Origin: Candidatus Aminicenantota bacterium
GTDB lineage: Bacteria > Acidobacteriota > Aminicenantia > Aminicenantales > UBA4085
NCBI GenBank assembly: GCA_003141555.1
Contig: PLMN01000013.1
Location: 1-44,763, forward strand
Reading direction: 5' to 3'
Length of the DNA stretch: 44,763 nucleotides
A program made the position numbers and the translations under genes. The notes beneath the pieces are model-generated. The model worked only from the letters and a program-made list of their open reading frames with translations. It did no database searches and was not told the DNA's origin. This document shows positions 41,637 to 44,763 of the stretch, piece by piece. The number at the start of each line of letters is the position of its first letter. Position 1 is the stretch's first letter.

Positions 41637-41712
41637 CCTCAGCCCTAAAAAATGGTCCAGACATCGGGCCGCCTCAGCGATGGCCTATTGTCCCGGGATC
41701 CGGACGAGCGGG
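41637..41712 (+). repeat. Dispersed intergenic repeat, copy 7 (degenerate, overlaps a coding end)
   Basis: The head CCTCAGCCCTAAAAAATGG and TCCAGACAT match the family; the tail CCCGGGATCCGG is weaker. The last codons and stop (41685) of the large lipoprotein gene lie inside the tail, so the repeat supplies the C-terminus R-I-P-G-Q of that protein. Confidence 0.5.
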
Positions 41713-44441
41713 CCCTGGATTTTAACCTCACCCCCGGTCGCGGGGAAGAAGAACTTCCAAATCGGAAGGCCGCGGGGGATTCTGAGCTCGTCGAGGAGAG
41801 AGGCCAGCCAGGTCTCCCAGCCCTCAGGACGGAGGGCGAGCTCGCTGTCCCAGAACGGCATGGCGCCGAACGCGATCACCTCGCCCCGGCCCACTTGGCG
41901 CGAATACGCCGCGGGCGCGCCGTCGGCATAGGTGAAGAGGACGACCGCCCCCGGGGGCGACTCCAACGTCCGGGCGTTCTGCGTGGCCCCGACGATCGGC
42001 AGCGGCCGCAGGGGCAGGGGCTTTCCGACTTTAAACCGCGCCTTCGCTTGCGCCGTCGGGAACAGCTCGGCGGCTTCCCGCTTTGCCGGCATGCCCGTCC
42101 CCAGGATCTCGCGCCGAACGTCATCGAGCGGGCCGCTCTCGATGTCATAGAGGAAGGCGTCGGGGTCGAGGACGACCAGCACCGCGCCCTCTTTCACCCG
42201 CCGGAGGATCTCCGCGGCGAAGGGCTTCGAGAGATACCCCAGTTCGGGGGCCAAGATCAATTTCTTGCCCTCGAGCGAATGGAGCCCCTTGCGCACGTGG
42301 TTCTCGCTGACGAAATGGAACGCCGCCCCCAGGTTCTCGCCGAGGAGAACGTGGAGGGTGTAATGGGCCTGCAGCCCTTCGTCGCCGGCCCGGGCGTCTT
42401 CGCTGAAGAGGACCGCGACGTCGGATCGGGCCGGAATATCGAGAGCGGGCAGGGACTTCCAGAGCTTGGAGATCCGAACCATTTCGCGGTAAACATCCGG
42501 ATAATTCAGCCGCGGAGTGCCCCACCAATCCAGCTTGGAGACGCCGGCCTTGGCCGCCTGGCTGGCCCACTCGCGGACGTTCTCGACGGTGGATAGGCGT
42601 TGGATCATCTCGCAGCCCTGGACGATCATCTGGGTGGGCTTCCCCGCGGCCAGGTCGGTCACGAGCTTGGACGTGAAGCCGACGTGATAGCGGGAGCGCT
42701 CCGGCCCGTAGACGTAGATGCAGAACGAGGGGTACGGATCGGCCGAGAAATAGTCCGTCTGGTCCCAGAGCCGGGACTGGTCGAGAAAATCGAGATCGGC
42801 CACCGAGTTCCTGTTGAAGGCCTGGAAAGCTTTGCCGGGAGCCAGGCGGCGGACGATCCCGCGCTCGCCGCGGGCCACCTCGGCGTAGGTCTTGTTCATC
42901 CAGCGGAACATGGCGATCCGGGAGAGGGCCGCGCGCCGGTCCGGCAGCATGCGGCTTTCGGCCTGGACGGGCTGCCTCTCATAAGCCAGGTTCGGAATGC
43001 CCGCCGGGACTCCGAGCTCCAGGCCGAACTCCTTCTGGAGATCGGCGTTGACCCGTTCGTAGATCCCGGGCTGGAGAATCGTGGAGATCTGGTTGAAGGG
43101 TTCGTCCTGTCCCCAGACGTCTTCCAGCCAGGGGGCCGCGGCGTATTTTTGGAGAAAGCTTTCAAGCAGCTTGTGCTTAAGCTTGATCATGACCGGGTCG
43201 AAGAACGCCGCCGTTCCGCCCGGCGTCAAAATCGCAGCACCCTGTTCTATCGCTTCCTTGGAATCGGCATAGCCGTGCAGGCTGAAGCGCATCCCCCAGC
43301 GCCGGTTGAGCTCGGCGAGGCGCGCCGACCCGGCCTTCTCCAGGAACGCCGGCAGGAATGGGCCGTTCGCTCCCGCTTCGCCGAACTCGGCCATCATGTT
43401 GGCTTCCTCGGCTTCCCAAGTTTTCGGATCGTAGAGCTTTTTGATCCGGTCGGAAAGAAGGAAGCTGCTCAAGCCGAGATAGAAATGGACGGACCGATTG
43501 GGATCGGGCCGGCCGGTGAGAAGCTTCGCATATTCAGCGTGTTCCCGCGGCACGCTCCAGGGGTCCTCGGTCTCGACAAAGCGGGTGAGGACGGCCCGGC
43601 CGTCTTCGAAACGGGCCGAGGCGAAGATCGTCGGATACTCCTGAATGAAATTCTCGGAAGCCCAGGGCTCGACACGGATGTTGGGGCCCGCGTACCAATT
43701 GAACCAGTCGCGCTCGGTTCCGCCCTCCGGAGTTTGGCGGGCGCGGACAAAATTGATCCGGAACGTGTCCCCGGCGTTGGGCAGGCCGCCGATGTCCGCC
43801 CACGGGATCGCAGCCTCGATGACGACCGTCTCCTTCCTGACCGCGACGGCGGTTTGCCAGCCGGATTTCCATGCATAATCGATGATGTAAGGAGCATGCG
43901 GGCCGACCTTGGACACGTTAGCCTGGCGGCGCGCGTTCGAAGAACTCACTTCAAAGCGTCTCATCGTCCGGACGGATTCATTGGCGTTTTTATAATCGAG
44001 CCGCTGGAGATAGGGGGAATAGAAGGGCGTCTCCGGCCGCGAAAAAATCGAGATTTCGCAGAGGTCTCCGCCCTCGGTTCCTTGCGGCCGGGGCGGCTCT
44101 TCGAGAACGAAGGCCGCGAAAAGCGCGTCCTTCCCGTACGCCAAAAGGACTTCCGTGGCGACTGCGGGCATGCGTCCGGGGTTGGAATCCACGCGGAACC
44201 CGCCGAGGCGTTCGGCGCTCTTCCAGAATGATTCCTCCAGCCGGCCGTCGACGAGACAGGGCCGGTCGGTTTGATGAACGACGAAGCCCTCCCGGGCAGG
44301 AAGGCCGGTCAAGGCGCTTCGGCCTCCGCTTTCCGCGGGCGAACGCCCGCAAGCGAAGAACAACACGGAAAGGGCAATGGCCAGGAAGGCGCTCCGGGCC
44401 GAGGGGAGTGCCGGCCAAAGGGTCGATCGATGTTTATTCAT
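41685..44441 (-). CDS. Large secreted CBM9/GH42-like lipoprotein
   Basis: This 918-residue protein has a signal peptide ending F-F-A-C (C31, likely lipidated), an N-terminal CBM9/DOMON-like beta-sandwich (about 50-265: V-D-G-R-L-E-E-S-F-W, W-Q-T-A-V-A-V-R, W-Y-A-G-P-N-I-R-V-E-P-W), a middle (beta/alpha)8-like region (about 330-640, with D-V-W-G-Q-D-E-P-F-N) and a C-terminal part (about 680-830) resembling the GH42 trimerisation domain (S-D-V-A-V-L-F-S-E-D). It is probably a glycoside hydrolase or glycan-binding lipoprotein of unknown substrate. AAGGAG lies 8 bases before the ATG. Its C-terminus is formed from repeat copy 7. Confidence 0.6.
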   Translation of the reverse strand: MNKHRSTLWPALPSARSAFLAIALSVLFFACGRSPAESGGRSALTGLPAREGFVVHQTDRPCLVDGRLEESFWKSAERLGGFRVDSNPGRMPAVATEVLLAYGKDALFAAFVLEEPPRPQGTEGGDLCEISIFSRPETPFYSPYLQRLDYKNANESVRTMRRFEVSSSNARRQANVSKVGPHAPYIIDYAWKSGWQTAVAVRKETVVIEAAIPWADIGGLPNAGDTFRINFVRARQTPEGGTERDWFNWYAGPNIRVEPWASENFIQEYPTIFASARFEDGRAVLTRFVETEDPWSVPREHAEYAKLLTGRPDPNRSVHFYLGLSSFLLSDRIKKLYDPKTWEAEEANMMAEFGEAGANGPFLPAFLEKAGSARLAELNRRWGMRFSLHGYADSKEAIEQGAAILTPGGTAAFFDPVMIKLKHKLLESFLQKYAAAPWLEDVWGQDEPFNQISTILQPGIYERVNADLQKEFGLELGVPAGIPNLAYERQPVQAESRMLPDRRAALSRIAMFRWMNKTYAEVARGERGIVRRLAPGKAFQAFNRNSVADLDFLDQSRLWDQTDYFSADPYPSFCIYVYGPERSRYHVGFTSKLVTDLAAGKPTQMIVQGCEMIQRLSTVENVREWASQAAKAGVSKLDWWGTPRLNYPDVYREMVRISKLWKSLPALDIPARSDVAVLFSEDARAGDEGLQAHYTLHVLLGENLGAAFHFVSENHVRKGLHSLEGKKLILAPELGYLSKPFAAEILRRVKEGAVLVVLDPDAFLYDIESGPLDDVRREILGTGMPAKREAAELFPTAQAKARFKVGKPLPLRPLPIVGATQNARTLESPPGAVVLFTYADGAPAAYSRQVGRGEVIAFGAMPFWDSELALRPEGWETWLASLLDELRIPRGLPIWKFFFPATGGEVKIQGPLVRIPGQ

Positions 44442-44709
44442 GAGGCCGTCTCCTTGAAATTCGGATAAGGTCGCTTCGCGCCTCGCGAGATTGGATTCTC
44501 CTATTATTGGGTAACATTTTCAAGAACTCCGGTGAAACGGAAGCCTATCGTCCATCAGGCGATTGGCGTCGCGGCGCGCTCGCGCATTTCATTACCATCG
44601 CGGTTTATGTCGCTCCCGCCGGGGGTGGCTCAGGCTCTTAGCTTATAGCGTCAGGCAGGTCATTGTGTTAGAATGCTCATCAAAGAACTTAAGTAAGGAG
44701 GAGGTTCCC

Positions 44710-44763
44710 ATGCGTAGATCCCTCGTTTTCATCGCGGCCGTGATTCTGGCGCTTGCGTTCAGC
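44710..44763 (+). CDS. Partial gene: secreted protein N-terminus
   Basis: Only the first 18 residues are in the window, M-R-R-S-L-V-F-I-A-A-V-I-L-A-L-A-F-S, a classic signal peptide start. AAGGAGGAGG just upstream is a strong ribosome-binding site. The rest lies past the right edge, so the family cannot be told. Confidence 0.75.
   Translation, partial: MRRSLVFIAAVILALAFS

Noticed and set aside
149-41712. CRISPR array
   Set aside because: The repeats are kilobases apart, vary in length and orientation, have no spacers and no cas genes are present.
42600-44231. 543-codon plus-strand frame opposite the large lipoprotein gene
   Set aside because: Shadow of the minus-strand gene, with no start signal or domain.

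Overview
This window is about 60% G+C and reads as a chromosome segment from a Gram-negative, at least partly anaerobic, polymer-degrading bacterium. The mix is a tungsten-type aldehyde oxidoreductase, a group 4 NiFe hydrogenase, many secreted or lipoprotein hydrolases, a TonB receptor, a PQQ-type dehydrogenase and an Fe-superoxide dismutase. It resembles Acidobacteriota or Candidatus Aminicenantes. That placement is an inference; there is no rRNA or other phylogenetic marker here.

Layout. 1-827: a small secreted protein gene, a copy of a dispersed repeat, and a truncated DUF77 gene. 828-9547: two convergent clusters for an unidentified, probably N-acetylated, sugar or amino sugar. The forward cluster encodes a M23 peptidase, NagB-like deaminase, PIG-L deacetylase, URO-D-like protein, sodium symporter and a 45-residue membrane partner. 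The reverse cluster encodes two TIM-barrel epimerases and a Gfo/Idh oxidoreductase. 9729-14953: a secreted DUF6599/DUF362 pair, a PAS-PAS-PAS-HD-GYP regulator whose middle PAS looks imported, and an arylsulfate sulfotransferase.

15194-25043 is the highlight, a ten-gene operon. It encodes a four-cluster iron-sulfur protein (AorA-like), aldehyde:ferredoxin oxidoreductase (AorB-like), a 1000-residue fused antiporter subunit, all five other core subunits of an Ech/Coo-type energy-converting hydrogenase, and a ThiF/MoeB plus MoaD pair for pterin cofactor synthesis. The NiFe-binding cysteines are intact. The simplest reading is that electrons from aldehyde oxidation pass through AorA to the membrane hydrogenase, which makes H2 and pumps ions; it could also run in reverse to reduce acids with H2.

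25112-29980 is more heterogeneous: Fe-SOD, an isochorismatase-like hydrolase, an outer-membrane barrel, then an A+T-rich scar with a tRNA 3' fragment, an integrase-tail remnant, a PAP2 phosphatase and a TonB receptor lacking its barrel. 30108-44441 holds a quinoprotein dehydrogenase, a GH106-like rhamnosidase, a three-gene ABC/GldG-like unit, M6 and C69 peptidases and a large CBM9/GH42-like lipoprotein. A signal-peptide gene runs off the right edge.

A roughly 100-bp dispersed repeat, with a CTGAAAAAT head and a GGATCC-centred hairpin, occurs seven times in whole or part, always next to the 3' end of a gene.
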